A model generated the notes under the pieces. It was not told the origin of the DNA. It saw nothing but the letters and a program-made list of their open reading frames with translations, and did no database searches. A stretch of DNA of 42,287 bases from SIG440 sp045646865 (GTDB lineage Bacteria; Bacillota; Clostridia; Monoglobales; Monoglobaceae): contig JAZRLM010000022.1 in the NCBI GenBank assembly GCA_045646865.1, positions 1 through 42,287 of the forward strand, given 5' to 3'. A program made the translations under genes and the position numbers. Of the stretch, positions 23,592-31,815 are shown piece by piece. The number at the start of each line of letters is the position of its first letter. Position 1 is the stretch's first letter.

Positions 23592-25964
23592 CTAAATTTT
23601 TTCAAGCTGAACATATGCCGCCATCAGATTTTTCTCACCAACGGTGTCAAATTTAACACGCAAAAACATATCCGCACCGATAGCCTTTGCCTCAAGCACG
23701 ATACCCTCGCCAAACTTGCGGTGCAAAACTTTGTCACCTGATGAAAAATCAAGTGCCGGCTTGCTGCCTGCGGCTGTGGCAGGTGTCTGTGCCTTTGCTG
23801 TGTTAGATGAAAACATTGATGTATCCATAGCAGGCTTTTTGGTATAAGTAAATCCGAAATCGGCAACCGTTGTCTTTCGTGCGCTTTCTTCATTTACCAG
23901 TTGTTTGGGAATTTCCTTCAAAAACCTCGACATCATATTATACTTTGTTGTGCCGAACAAAGTTCTTGTGTCGGTATGGGTCAGGTAAAGGCGCACCTTT
24001 GCACGGGTAATGCCCACATAACAAAGACGTCGTTCCTCCTCCATCTCATCATCCATACCAAGTGAACGTACACCGGGGAAGATACCCTCCTCCATACCGA
24101 TAAGGAAAACATTTTTAAATTCCAGACCCTTTGCGCTGTGCAACGTCATAAGGGTTACAGCCTCCTGAGTTTCGTCAAGGCTGTCAATATCTGCCACAAG
24201 GGAGATGTTTTCAAGCAAATCCTCTAAAGTGGTTTCGGGGTTTTCCTTCACCGTTTCCTGAACCATCGAAAGAAATTCCTTTAAGTTTTCAATCCTTGTA
24301 CGGCTTTCAACGGTATCCTCTTTTTCAAGAGCGGAAATCATTCCCGACCGTTCAAGAACGCATTTCACAAAACCCTCTAAGGTTTCTTCGGTTTCTCGCG
24401 CCTTGGTGAGACTATCCATTATATCAACAAAAACTCCCACCTTTGCGCTACTACGTGAAAGCTCGGAAAACTGTGCTGCACGGCGGCAGATTTCAAGAGC
24501 ACCAACGCCCTCTGCTTCTGCAATATCAATAATTTTATCAACGGTTGTATCGCCTATACCTCGCTTTGGCTCGTTGACAATTCTGCGGAACGCAACATTG
24601 TCTGTGGGATTCTGAACAAGTCTTAAATAAGATGTCAAATCCTTGATTTCCTTGCGGTCATAAAATCGCAGACCGCCCACAACCTTGTAAGGTATCGCCA
24701 TTCTAAGTAGGGTATCTTCCACCACACGGGACTCTGCATTCATACGATACAGAACAACAAAATCGTTGTAGCTTTCGCCCTGTGAATGAAATTCTTCAAC
24801 CGATGCGCCGATAAACCGCGCCTCGTCATGCTCGTTGACGGCATTGTAAACAGTTATCTTGTCGCCCTCGCCGTTTTGTGTCCACAGTTTCTTCTGCTTT
24901 CTGCCCATATTGTGCCCGATTACACCGTTTGCGGCATTTAAGATATTCTGTGTCGAACGGTAATTTTCCTCCAACTTGATAACCCTTGCATTTTCAAACT
25001 CTTCTTCAAAGCCTAAAATATTTGATATGTCCGCTCCGCGGAATTTATAAATACTCTGGTCATCATCACCCACAACGCACAAATTGCGGTGCTTTGCCGC
25101 AAGAAGGCTGACCAAGCGGTACTGAGCATGGTTTGTATCCTGATACTCGTCGATAAGTATGTATTTAAATTTGTTCTGATAGAATTCAAGCACATCGGGG
25201 TTTTCCTCAAACAGCTTTACGGTGCACATAATCAAATCATCAAAGTCAAGAGCATTGTACTTTTTCAGCTTTTTCTGATAAAGTGTATACACCCTTGCCA
25301 CCACCGACTTAAAAAAGTCCGCCTTAAAAATTTGAGTATAGTCCTCAGGTGTTACAAGCTCATTCTTTGCCTGACTTATTGCACCGCCGATTGCTTTGGG
25401 AGCAAATTCCTTTGAGTCAAGGTTAAGCTCCTTTAAACATTCCTTAATCAAGGTCTGCTGGTCGGCTGTGTCAAAGATAACAAAGCTTTTGTCATAGCCA
25501 AGTCGGTCAATGTCACGTCTTAAAAACTTAACGCAGGACGAATGGAAGGTTGATGCCCACACATCGTCACCCATACCGCCAAGCTTTGCATTAAGACGTG
25601 ATTTAAGCTCTGCCGCCGCCTTGTTGGTAAAGGTTATTGCAAGAACATTATAGGGTCTTACCGGGTCAACCGACATATAATCCCACAAATGGGGCGGTAT
25701 TTCCTCTATCTCGCCATTGGCAAACCATTCAAGGATTTCAAGCTCCTCGTCGCTTATCCCCGACGGAACGGCAGTATCCTCATAGGCTCTGCCAAAGGTC
25801 AGCAGATGTGCAATCTTGTGTATAATAACCGTAGTCTTGCCCGAGCCTGCCCCTGCAATCACAAGAAGTGGACCTTCGGTATTCACCACAGCCTCTAACT
25901 GTTTATTGTTAAGGTTTTTATAACCGTTTTCTATAATCTTTTTTCGTATATCTAAAAAATTCAT
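23592..25964 (-). CDS. pcrA: ATP-dependent DNA helicase PcrA (UvrD/Rep family)
   Basis: The 790-residue protein has all SF1A helicase motifs: Q-motif LNNKQLEAVV, Walker A AGAGSGKTT (residues 37-45), Ia AITFTNKAAAELKSR, Walker B ILIDEYQDTNHAQYRL, III VVGDDDQSIYKFRGAD, IV LEENYRSTQNILNAAN, V VTLMTLHSAKGLEFKNVFL and VI EEERRLCYVGITRAKVRLYL. The C-terminal segment GDKVLHRKFGEGIVLE is the UvrD/PcrA Tudor-like RNA polymerase-binding domain. The ATG at 25,962-25,964 has AGGAGA before it; a longer in-frame start overlaps mnmA and is rejected. The stretch from the signature to the C-terminus is intact. Confidence 0.96.
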   Translation of the reverse strand: MNFLDIRKKIIENGYKNLNNKQLEAVVNTEGPLLVIAGAGSGKTTVIIHKIAHLLTFGRAYEDTAVPSGISDEELEILEWFANGEIEEIPPHLWDYMSVDPVRPYNVLAITFTNKAAAELKSRLNAKLGGMGDDVWASTFHSSCVKFLRRDIDRLGYDKSFVIFDTADQQTLIKECLKELNLDSKEFAPKAIGGAISQAKNELVTPEDYTQIFKADFFKSVVARVYTLYQKKLKKYNALDFDDLIMCTVKLFEENPDVLEFYQNKFKYILIDEYQDTNHAQYRLVSLLAAKHRNLCVVGDDDQSIYKFRGADISNILGFEEEFENARVIKLEENYRSTQNILNAANGVIGHNMGRKQKKLWTQNGEGDKITVYNAVNEHDEARFIGASVEEFHSQGESYNDFVVLYRMNAESRVVEDTLLRMAIPYKVVGGLRFYDRKEIKDLTSYLRLVQNPTDNVAFRRIVNEPKRGIGDTTVDKIIDIAEAEGVGALEICRRAAQFSELSRSSAKVGVFVDIMDSLTKARETEETLEGFVKCVLERSGMISALEKEDTVESRTRIENLKEFLSMVQETVKENPETTLEDLLENISLVADIDSLDETQEAVTLMTLHSAKGLEFKNVFLIGMEEGIFPGVRSLGMDDEMEEERRLCYVGITRAKVRLYLTHTDTRTLFGTTKYNMMSRFLKEIPKQLVNEESARKTTVADFGFTYTKKPAMDTSMFSSNTAKAQTPATAAGSKPALDFSSGDKVLHRKFGEGIVLEAKAIGADMFLRVKFDTVGEKNLMAAYVQLEKI

Positions 25965-25980
25965 TTTGTTTCTCCTATAT

Positions 25981-27069
25981 CTATCGGATGATTCCGCCAC
26001 CGATGACATTTTCTCCGCCGATTTCATAAAACACAACCGCCTGACCGGGGGTAACTGCCCTTTGAGGATTATCAAAAGTCACTTTAACGCAACCATTATC
26101 CATTGGTTCAACGGTTGCCTCGGCTTCTCTTGCGCTGTAACGCACCTTTGCGCCCACACGGATTGGTGCTGTAAGCTTGTCAAAAGGAATAAAATTCACG
26201 TTGTCCGCAATAAGAGTATCCGAAAATTCGGTTCCTTTTTCGCCAAGGACAATTTCGTTCTTCTCTGCATCAATCTTTAACACAAACATAGGCTTGCCGA
26301 ATGTAACACCCAAGCCCTTGCGCTGACCCACCGTGTAGTGGATAATTCCCCGATGCTGACCTAAAATATTGCCGCTTTGGTCAACAAAGTTCCCCGGAAC
26401 ATCACTCTCGCCCGTGCGTCGGTGTATAAACCCTGCATAATCGTTATCAGGAACAAAACAAATCTCCATACTGTCAGGCTTTTTTGCGGTAATCAGCCCA
26501 AGCCTTTCGGCAATGGCACGGGTTTCGTCCTTGTTTTCAAGTCTGCCAAGGGGCATAAGAGTCTTTGAAAGCTGCTCCTGATTTAAAGAATACAGGGCAT
26601 AGGTCTGGTCCTTTGCACAGGACATTGCACGTTTAAGCAGGTATCTGTCTGACGCTTCGTCATACTCAACCGATGCATAGTGACCCGTTGCAACATAGTC
26701 AGCACCAAGAAGCTCGGCTCTTTTCAGCATTGCATCAAATTTAAGATGCTTATTGCAGGCAATGCAGGGGTTTGGTGTTCTCCCGTTTTGATATTCGTTT
26801 ACAAAATAATCTATAACGCACTTATCAAACTCACGGCGGAAGTCAAGAACGTGATGCTCAATCCCCAGCTTGTAGCACACATATTTTGCATCCTCAACTG
26901 CCGATGCGCTGCAACAGGTGCCATCCATATGCTGACCGCAGACTTCCTCGCCGTCCCAAAGGCGCATGGTAAGTCCCACCACATCATAGCCGTCCTCAAG
27001 CAAAAGTGCCGCCGCAACGCTTGAATCAACGCCGCCCGACATTCCTATAACTACTTTTTTCTTACTCAT
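25981..27069 (-). CDS. mnmA: tRNA-uridine 2-sulfurtransferase MnmA
   Basis: The 362-residue protein has the PP-loop VIGMSGGVDSSVAAALL, the family pattern VVGLTMRLWDGEEVCGQH with LGIEHHVLDFRREF, and catalytic cysteines in NPCIACNKHLKF and MEICFVPDNDYAGFI. It transfers sulfur, from NifS-type desulfurase, to U34 of Lys, Glu and Gln tRNAs. The start MSKKKVVIG at 27,069 is where homology begins; the 40-residue upstream extension runs through a repeat. There is no clear ribosome site before this ATG, only an A/T-rich stretch next to the repeat at 27,087. Confidence 0.95.
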   Translation of the reverse strand: MSKKKVVIGMSGGVDSSVAAALLLEDGYDVVGLTMRLWDGEEVCGQHMDGTCCSASAVEDAKYVCYKLGIEHHVLDFRREFDKCVIDYFVNEYQNGRTPNPCIACNKHLKFDAMLKRAELLGADYVATGHYASVEYDEASDRYLLKRAMSCAKDQTYALYSLNQEQLSKTLMPLGRLENKDETRAIAERLGLITAKKPDSMEICFVPDNDYAGFIHRRTGESDVPGNFVDQSGNILGQHRGIIHYTVGQRKGLGVTFGKPMFVLKIDAEKNEIVLGEKGTEFSDTLIADNVNFIPFDKLTAPIRVGAKVRYSAREAEATVEPMDNGCVKVTFDNPQRAVTPGQAVVFYEIGGENVIGGGIIR

Positions 27070-27086
27070 AATAATAAAAAAAAGAA

Positions 27087-27250
27087 ATTGGCACCGTCCT
27101 TTGATAAAACAGCCTTCCCCTCCGAGGGGAAGGTGGCACCGACAGGTGACGGATGAGGTGTTTGTCATTATCCACCTCATCAGCTTCACGGTGTTCAGCA
27201 GCTTCTCCTCAAGGAGAAGCCTTGTCCTATCCTGAAACTTTTATGCCAAT
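27087..27250. repeat. Triple-hairpin intergenic repeat
   Basis: The segment is bounded by ATTGGCA (27,087-27,093) and TGCCAAT (27,244-27,250). It contains three hairpins: CCTTCCCC/GGGGAAGG (27,113-27,133), GATGAGGTG/CACCTCATC (27,152-27,181) and GCTTCTCC/GGAGAAGC (27,201-27,220). The pattern resembles the abundant GGGGAAGGTGGCACCG-type repeats of gut Clostridia. It fills almost the entire nifU-mnmA gap. Confidence 0.8.
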
Positions 27251-27269
27251 TCCTCTACCCTTTCAGATA

Positions 27270-27719
27270 TTATTCTTCTGCACCGTGGTCGTGTGCATGA
27301 CAGCATGAACAGTCACCGTTGCAGCCCACGATATGGGTGGGGTCAATGCCCTTGCGGTTGTAATAGTCGGCAATTGCTGAATGAATAGCCTCCTGAGCCA
27401 GGTTTGAACAATGCATCTTTACGGGGGGAAGTCCATCAAGAGCCTCGGCAACCGCCACATTGGTAATCTCAAGCGCCTCGTCAATGGTTTTGCCCTTTAC
27501 CATTTCTGTCGCCATACTTGATGTAGCAACAGCGGCACCGCAGCCAAAGGTCTTGAACTTAACGTCTTCAATCTGCTTGGTGTCGTCGTTTATCTTCATA
27601 TAAATCTTCATAATATCGCCGCATTTGGGGTTGCCAACCTGACCTACGGCATTTGCATCTTCAATTTCACCCACATTTCTGGGGTTTGAGAAGTGGTCCA
27701 TAACTTTTTCGCTGTACAT
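27270..27719 (-). CDS. Iron-sulfur cluster scaffold protein NifU/IscU-like
   Basis: The 149-residue protein starts MYSEKVMDHFSNPRNVGEIE and has the three scaffold cysteines in GNPKCGDIM, FGCGAAVATSSM and MHCSNLAQEAIHSAI, with an Asp after the first. The C-terminal 20 residues (GCNGDCSCCHAHDHGAEE) add a Cys/His-rich tail not needed for the basic scaffold and likely to bind metal. It builds and passes on Fe-S clusters with the sulfur donor NifS encoded just upstream. The ATG at 27,719 has AGAAGGA before it. Confidence 0.93.
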   Translation of the reverse strand: MYSEKVMDHFSNPRNVGEIEDANAVGQVGNPKCGDIMKIYMKINDDTKQIEDVKFKTFGCGAAVATSSMATEMVKGKTIDEALEITNVAVAEALDGLPPVKMHCSNLAQEAIHSAIADYYNRKGIDPTHIVGCNGDCSCCHAHDHGAEE

Positions 27720-27757
27720 AATATATCCTTCTTTCTGTTTTAAGTATATCAATCATC

Positions 27758-27864
27758 AAGTCTGAAATAAAATTATTCAGATTGCGGCTTTGCCGTGAGT
27801 GGTGCTGTGCTGTGTGCACCGCCCCGAGCAAAAAGTCGTGAGATGGGTAATTTTATTCAGACTT
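27758..27864. repeat. Inverted repeat spanning the nifS-nifU gap
   Basis: AAGTCTGAA plus TAAAATTA (27,758-27,775) matches TAATTTTATTCAGACTT (27,848-27,864) with one extra A. The right arm contains the nifS stop codon at 27,853. The enclosed 72 bases are GC-rich with GCGGCTTTGCCG and GGTGCTGTGCTG. It could be a small inserted repeat or an RNA hairpin that sets relative nifS/nifU levels. Confidence 0.65.
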
Positions 27865-29034
27865 CTTTACTGCCTCATATAGTGGGGACATTTCTCTGAG
27901 TCTCGCAACAATTGTTTTAAGAGCCTCTACGATTCTGTCAACATCTTCCATTTTATTTGCATCTCCAAATGTAACTCTTAAAGAGCCGTGTGCAATCTCG
28001 TGTTTTAAGCCGATTGCAAGCAGAACGTGTGACGGGTCAAGTGAGCCCGATGTGCATGCACTGCCGCTTGATGCGGAAATCCCCTGCATATCAAGCATAA
28101 GCAAAAGGGATTCGCCCTCGATAAACTCAAATGAAATATTGGCATTTGATGCAAGCCTTGCCGTCGGGTGACCATTAAGCCGTGTGTACGGAATTTCAGA
28201 AAGTATTCTTTCGATATACTTATCACGCATTTCGGCAAGCCTTTTTGTATGCCCTGCAATATCTGCGGTTGCAAGCTCAATTGCTTTGCCAAGACCCACA
28301 ATTGCCGCCACATTCTCGGTGCCTGCGCGCTTATTGCTTTCCTGAGCACCGCCTGTAATAAAGGGCAGAATTTTTACTCCCTTTCTTACAAACAATGCAC
28401 CGCTGCCCTTTGGTCCGTAAAATTTGTGACCTGTCATTGACAGCAAATCTATATTCATTTTGTTCACGTCAATCTCCAGCATACCAATAGCCTGAACTGC
28501 ATCGGTGTGGAAGATAACTCCTGCATCCTTTGTTACCTTGCCGATTTCCTCAATTGGCATAATAGTGCCTATTTCGTTGTTTGCCATCATTACGGTAACA
28601 AGAATGGTTGTGTCTTTAATTGCCTTGCGCACATCCTCGGCTGTAACCATACCAAACTCGTCAACGGGCAGATATGTCACCTCAAAACCCTCTTTTTCAA
28701 GAGCCTGGCAGGTGTGAAGAACTGCGTGGTGTTCAACCGCCGTTGTAATAATATGATTACCCTTTGCCTTGTTTGCGTGTGCAACGCCCCGGATTGCCCA
28801 GTTATCAGCTTCTGTACCAGAGCCGGTGAAGAAAATTTCCTTTACATCAGCACCGATAGCCTTGGCAACCTGTTCGCGGGCAAGGCTGATTGCCTTTTTT
28901 GTTTCTCTGCCCTCGGCATAAACGGTTGATGCATTACCAAAATTCTCTGTAAAATACGGAATCATTGCATCAAGTACTTCACGCCTTACGGGAGTTGTTG
29001 CCGAATGGTCAACATAAACTCTTTTTGTATCCAT
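27853..29034 (-). CDS. Cysteine desulfurase NifS/IscS
   Basis: The 393-residue class V aminotransferase-fold enzyme has DHSATTPVRREVLDAM at the N-terminus, AVEHHAVLHTCQALEKEGF, the PLP lysine in MTGHKFYGPKGSGALFVRKG and the catalytic cysteine loop SASSGSACTSGSLDPSHVLL. It removes sulfur from cysteine as persulfide for Fe-S assembly and, with MnmA, tRNA thiolation. It leads the nifS-nifU-mnmA order typical of Clostridia, where IscR often precedes it; no iscR is seen here. AGGTAGGA precedes the ATG. Confidence 0.95.
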   Translation of the reverse strand: MDTKRVYVDHSATTPVRREVLDAMIPYFTENFGNASTVYAEGRETKKAISLAREQVAKAIGADVKEIFFTGSGTEADNWAIRGVAHANKAKGNHIITTAVEHHAVLHTCQALEKEGFEVTYLPVDEFGMVTAEDVRKAIKDTTILVTVMMANNEIGTIMPIEEIGKVTKDAGVIFHTDAVQAIGMLEIDVNKMNIDLLSMTGHKFYGPKGSGALFVRKGVKILPFITGGAQESNKRAGTENVAAIVGLGKAIELATADIAGHTKRLAEMRDKYIERILSEIPYTRLNGHPTARLASNANISFEFIEGESLLLMLDMQGISASSGSACTSGSLDPSHVLLAIGLKHEIAHGSLRVTFGDANKMEDVDRIVEALKTIVARLREMSPLYEAVKKSE

Positions 29035-29085
29035 AAAATCCTACCTTTCTTCTGGGAGTGAAATCTATGAAAAGTAGATACTCCA

Positions 29086-29532
29086 TCATTTAAATTTTTG
29101 CGACTGTGCAACTGCCATCTTGTCGCATCTTTCGTTTTCGGGGTGGCCTGCGTGACCTTTTACCCAAACAAGCTCCACCTGATGCTTGTCAAGAAGGTTG
29201 AGAATTTTTTCCCAAAGGTCGGGGTTAAGTGCCGCCTCGCGGCGGTTACGCATCCAGCCGTTTTCGCGCCATTTCACCGCCCAGCCGTTTTCAATTGCAT
29301 CAATAAGATACTTGGAATCGCTGTAAAGCTTAACACGGCACGGCTGATTTAAAGCCTCAAGACCAACAATAGCCGCTGTAAGCTCCATACGGTTGTTGGT
29401 GGTCTCGGCATCGCCGCCCGAAAGCTCCTTTACCGCATCGCCATATTTAAGAATAACTCCATACCCTCCGGGGCCCGGATTTCCGCTGCAGGCGCCGTCG
29501 GTAAAAATCTCAACAAGCTTAAGCTCGCCCAT
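29086..29532 (-). CDS. rnhA: Ribonuclease HI
   Basis: The 148-residue protein is full length. The four catalytic acids are in VEIFTDGACSGNPGPGGYGV (Asp), NRMELTAAIVGLEAL (Glu), LYSDSKYLIDAIENGWAVKW (Asp) and NERCDKMAVAQSQ (Asp). The basic WRENGWMRNRREAA handle is the substrate-binding part. It degrades RNA in RNA-DNA hybrids. AGAGGG precedes the ATG. Confidence 0.95.
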   Translation of the reverse strand: MGELKLVEIFTDGACSGNPGPGGYGVILKYGDAVKELSGGDAETTNNRMELTAAIVGLEALNQPCRVKLYSDSKYLIDAIENGWAVKWRENGWMRNRREAALNPDLWEKILNLLDKHQVELVWVKGHAGHPENERCDKMAVAQSQKFK

Positions 29533-29645
29533 AGGTTTACCCTCTTTTAATTGATACTTAAATGCAAATTTGCATTTACAGTATATTGTAACACATTATT
29601 CCAAAAAAATCTACCCATAATTCACATTTTTTGCAAAATTATTAT

Positions 29646-29674
29646 TTGACAAATTTCTTATGAAAATATATAAT
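29646..29674 (+). promoter_or_regulatory. Sigma-A promoter of the ABC-F gene
   Basis: TTGACA (29,646-29,651) and TATAAT (29,669-29,674) are 17 bases apart, both at consensus. The start near 29,681 gives a short 5' leader of about 28 bases. Confidence 0.9.
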
Positions 29675-29708
29675 ATTTAAAGCAAATTCACAAAATAGGA
29701 GAATTCAG

Positions 29709-31262
29709 ATGAGCATACTTAATGCAGAAAATATAACACACAGTTTTGGCGGCAGACAGATACTTGAAGACGCCAGCTTTCGCCTGCTTAAAGGCGAGCA
29801 TATTGGTCTGATTGGTGCCAACGGCGAAGGCAAATCCACTTTTTTGAAAATTATAACAGGCGAGCTCCAACCCGACAGCGGAACGGTTGAATGGTGCCGT
29901 CACATTACCTACGGCTACCTTGACCAGTATTCGTCACTTGAAAAGGGCAAAACCATAATGGATGTCCTGCGGGATGCCTTTTCACACCTGAGCAAGCTTG
30001 AAGAGGAAATGATTGCCATTTACGACAAAATGGCAGACGCCACCGACGACGAAATCACCAAAATGATGGAAGACGTTGGCGAAATGCAGGAAATCTTAGA
30101 TTCATCAGGCTACTACACCATTGACACCAAAATTTCGGAATATGCCAACGGCCTTGGTCTTGGTGAAATCGGTCTTGATAAAGACGTATCTGAACTCAGC
30201 GGCGGTCAGCGTGCAAAAGTGCTCCTTGCGAAAGTTCTGCTTGAAAATCCGATGATTCTTATATTAGACGAGCCCACCAACTTCCTTGACGAAAACCACA
30301 TAAACTGGCTGACCAACTTTTTGCAGAATTACGAGAATGCATTCATTCTTGTTTCACACGATATGCCCTTTTTAACCAATGTAACAAACGTGATTTATCA
30401 TCTAGAGAATACTATTTTAACCCGTTACAAGGGCACATATGACGACTTTTTAAGAATGTACGACCTGCAAAAGCAACAACTTGAGCAGGCATACAAAAAG
30501 CAACAGAAAAAGATTGCCGACCTTGAGGTTTTTGTTGCAAAAAATAAAGCAAGAGCCGCAACGGCAACTCTGGCAAGGTCACGACAGAAAGAGCTTGACA
30601 AAATGGACCGAATCAGCCTTGCCCCCGAAAAGATAAAGCCAACCTTTAATTTCAAATGCGACCGTGCACCGGGCAGAATAGTAATCTCTGCCAAGGGTCT
30701 TGTTATCGGCTATGACTCGCCCCTGACCAAAAAAATTGATTTGCAGATTGAACGAAATCAAAAAATTGCCATAAAAGGTGTAAATGGTTTAGGAAAATCA
30801 ACACTTCTTAAAACCCTGCTTGGAATTATACCGCCAATCGAGGGCACAATCGAGCACGACCAGTTTATGAATGTTGGCTACTTTGAGCAGGAAGAAAGTG
30901 CATCAGACAAAACCGCACTTCAGGAATTCTGGGACGAATTCCCTTCCCTCACCAATGCCGAGGCACGTGCCGCCCTTGCAAAATGCGGTCTTACCACCGA
31001 GCATATAACATCCCAGATGAAGGTGCTTTCAGGTGGCGAAAACGCAAAAGTCCGACTGTGCAAAATTATGCAAAATCCCGCCAACCTTCTTGTTCTTGAC
31101 GAGCCTACCAACCACCTTGACGTTGATGCCAAGGCAGAGCTTGCAAAGGCAGTTAAGGAATTTAAAGGAACAGTTTTACTCGTAAGCCACGAGCCTGAAT
31201 TTTACAGCGATGTATGTGACGAGATATGGGATGTTTCGGACTGGAGTACAAAAATTGTATGA
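29709..31262 (+). CDS. ABC-F family ATPase
   Basis: The 517-residue protein has two nucleotide-binding domains and no membrane segment. Domain 1 has Walker A GANGEGKST (about 36-44), signature LSGGQRAK and Walker B LILDEPTNFLD; domain 2 has GVNGLGKST, LSGGENAK and LLVLDEPTNHLD. The EQ-type catalytic glutamates are intact. The interdomain linker (FLRMYDLQKQQLEQAYKKQQ and the following coiled-coil) is that of ribosome-acting ABC-F factors. It could be an EttA/YdiF-like translation factor; antibiotic protection is possible but not shown. AGGAG precedes the ATG. Confidence 0.92.
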   Translation: MSILNAENITHSFGGRQILEDASFRLLKGEHIGLIGANGEGKSTFLKIITGELQPDSGTVEWCRHITYGYLDQYSSLEKGKTIMDVLRDAFSHLSKLEEEMIAIYDKMADATDDEITKMMEDVGEMQEILDSSGYYTIDTKISEYANGLGLGEIGLDKDVSELSGGQRAKVLLAKVLLENPMILILDEPTNFLDENHINWLTNFLQNYENAFILVSHDMPFLTNVTNVIYHLENTILTRYKGTYDDFLRMYDLQKQQLEQAYKKQQKKIADLEVFVAKNKARAATATLARSRQKELDKMDRISLAPEKIKPTFNFKCDRAPGRIVISAKGLVIGYDSPLTKKIDLQIERNQKIAIKGVNGLGKSTLLKTLLGIIPPIEGTIEHDQFMNVGYFEQEESASDKTALQEFWDEFPSLTNAEARAALAKCGLTTEHITSQMKVLSGGENAKVRLCKIMQNPANLLVLDEPTNHLDVDAKAELAKAVKEFKGTVLLVSHEPEFYSDVCDEIWDVSDWSTKIV

Positions 31263-31389
31263 TTAAAATTTTTGTGAATTGAAATATGTTTATTGACGGG
31301 AATAGGTAAAATTGATTCTGAACACACAAATCGAGCCAAAGCCGCGCTTTGGGCTACCCGAAGGTGTACTTGTGTACACCGAGAGGTAA

Positions 31390-31660
31390 GCCTGACAGCA
31401 GTTATACGAACCTGATTTTAAGTGGCTGATTTCCGCCTGAACTGTGTTAAAATACTCGCCAATCCACAAAGGATTAGCTCCGTTTTCGCCTTGTTCAGAC
31501 AAAAATCAGCTCGCTTAAAATTCTTCGACCTGAAAAGGATGGAATTTTGAGGAGATTTTGGTGCGGAGGATGCAGACAGGCTGGCGCCTGTCAAAGACGA
31601 CAAACAAAAAGATACCGAAATTACGCCTTTTCAGGCAGGTTAGAATAGCTACTGTCAGGC
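31390..31660. repeat. Repeat element, copy C
   Basis: The 271-bp element is inverted relative to copy B and about 88-90% identical to it, including the AGGCGCCAGCCTGTCTGCAT block. Terminal repeats (GCCTGACAG with CTGTCAGGC ends) match over 25 bp with several mismatches. It lies between the convergent ABC-F and SLH genes, not upstream of a start codon. Confidence 0.9.
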
Positions 31661-31696
31661 TTCGTTTGTGCGTAGCAAAAAGACTATATAAATTGG

Positions 31697-31724
31697 AAAA
31701 CCGCATACAAGTGTATGCGGTTTT
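31697..31724 (-). terminator. Bidirectional terminator between ABC-F and SLH genes
   Basis: A perfect 12-bp stem (AAAACCGCATAC with GTATGCGGTTTT) has a four-base loop, with A and T runs on both sides. It serves transcripts arriving from either side. Confidence 0.85.
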
Positions 31725-31815
31725 CAACCTTCTGAATAATGTTATACTAATTCACATCTTTTATCTGAAAATTTCCCGTCTTTTTGCGGTCAGGACAATT
31801 TTAACATTCCCGAAT

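Noticed and set aside
25965..26075. Longer N-terminus for PcrA
   Set aside because: The extension overlaps the end of mnmA and is not homologous to helicases, whereas the ATG at 25,964 has a proper AGGAGA site.
27070..27189. Longer N-terminus for MnmA
   Set aside because: It is translated from the triple-hairpin repeat and contains no MnmA sequence.
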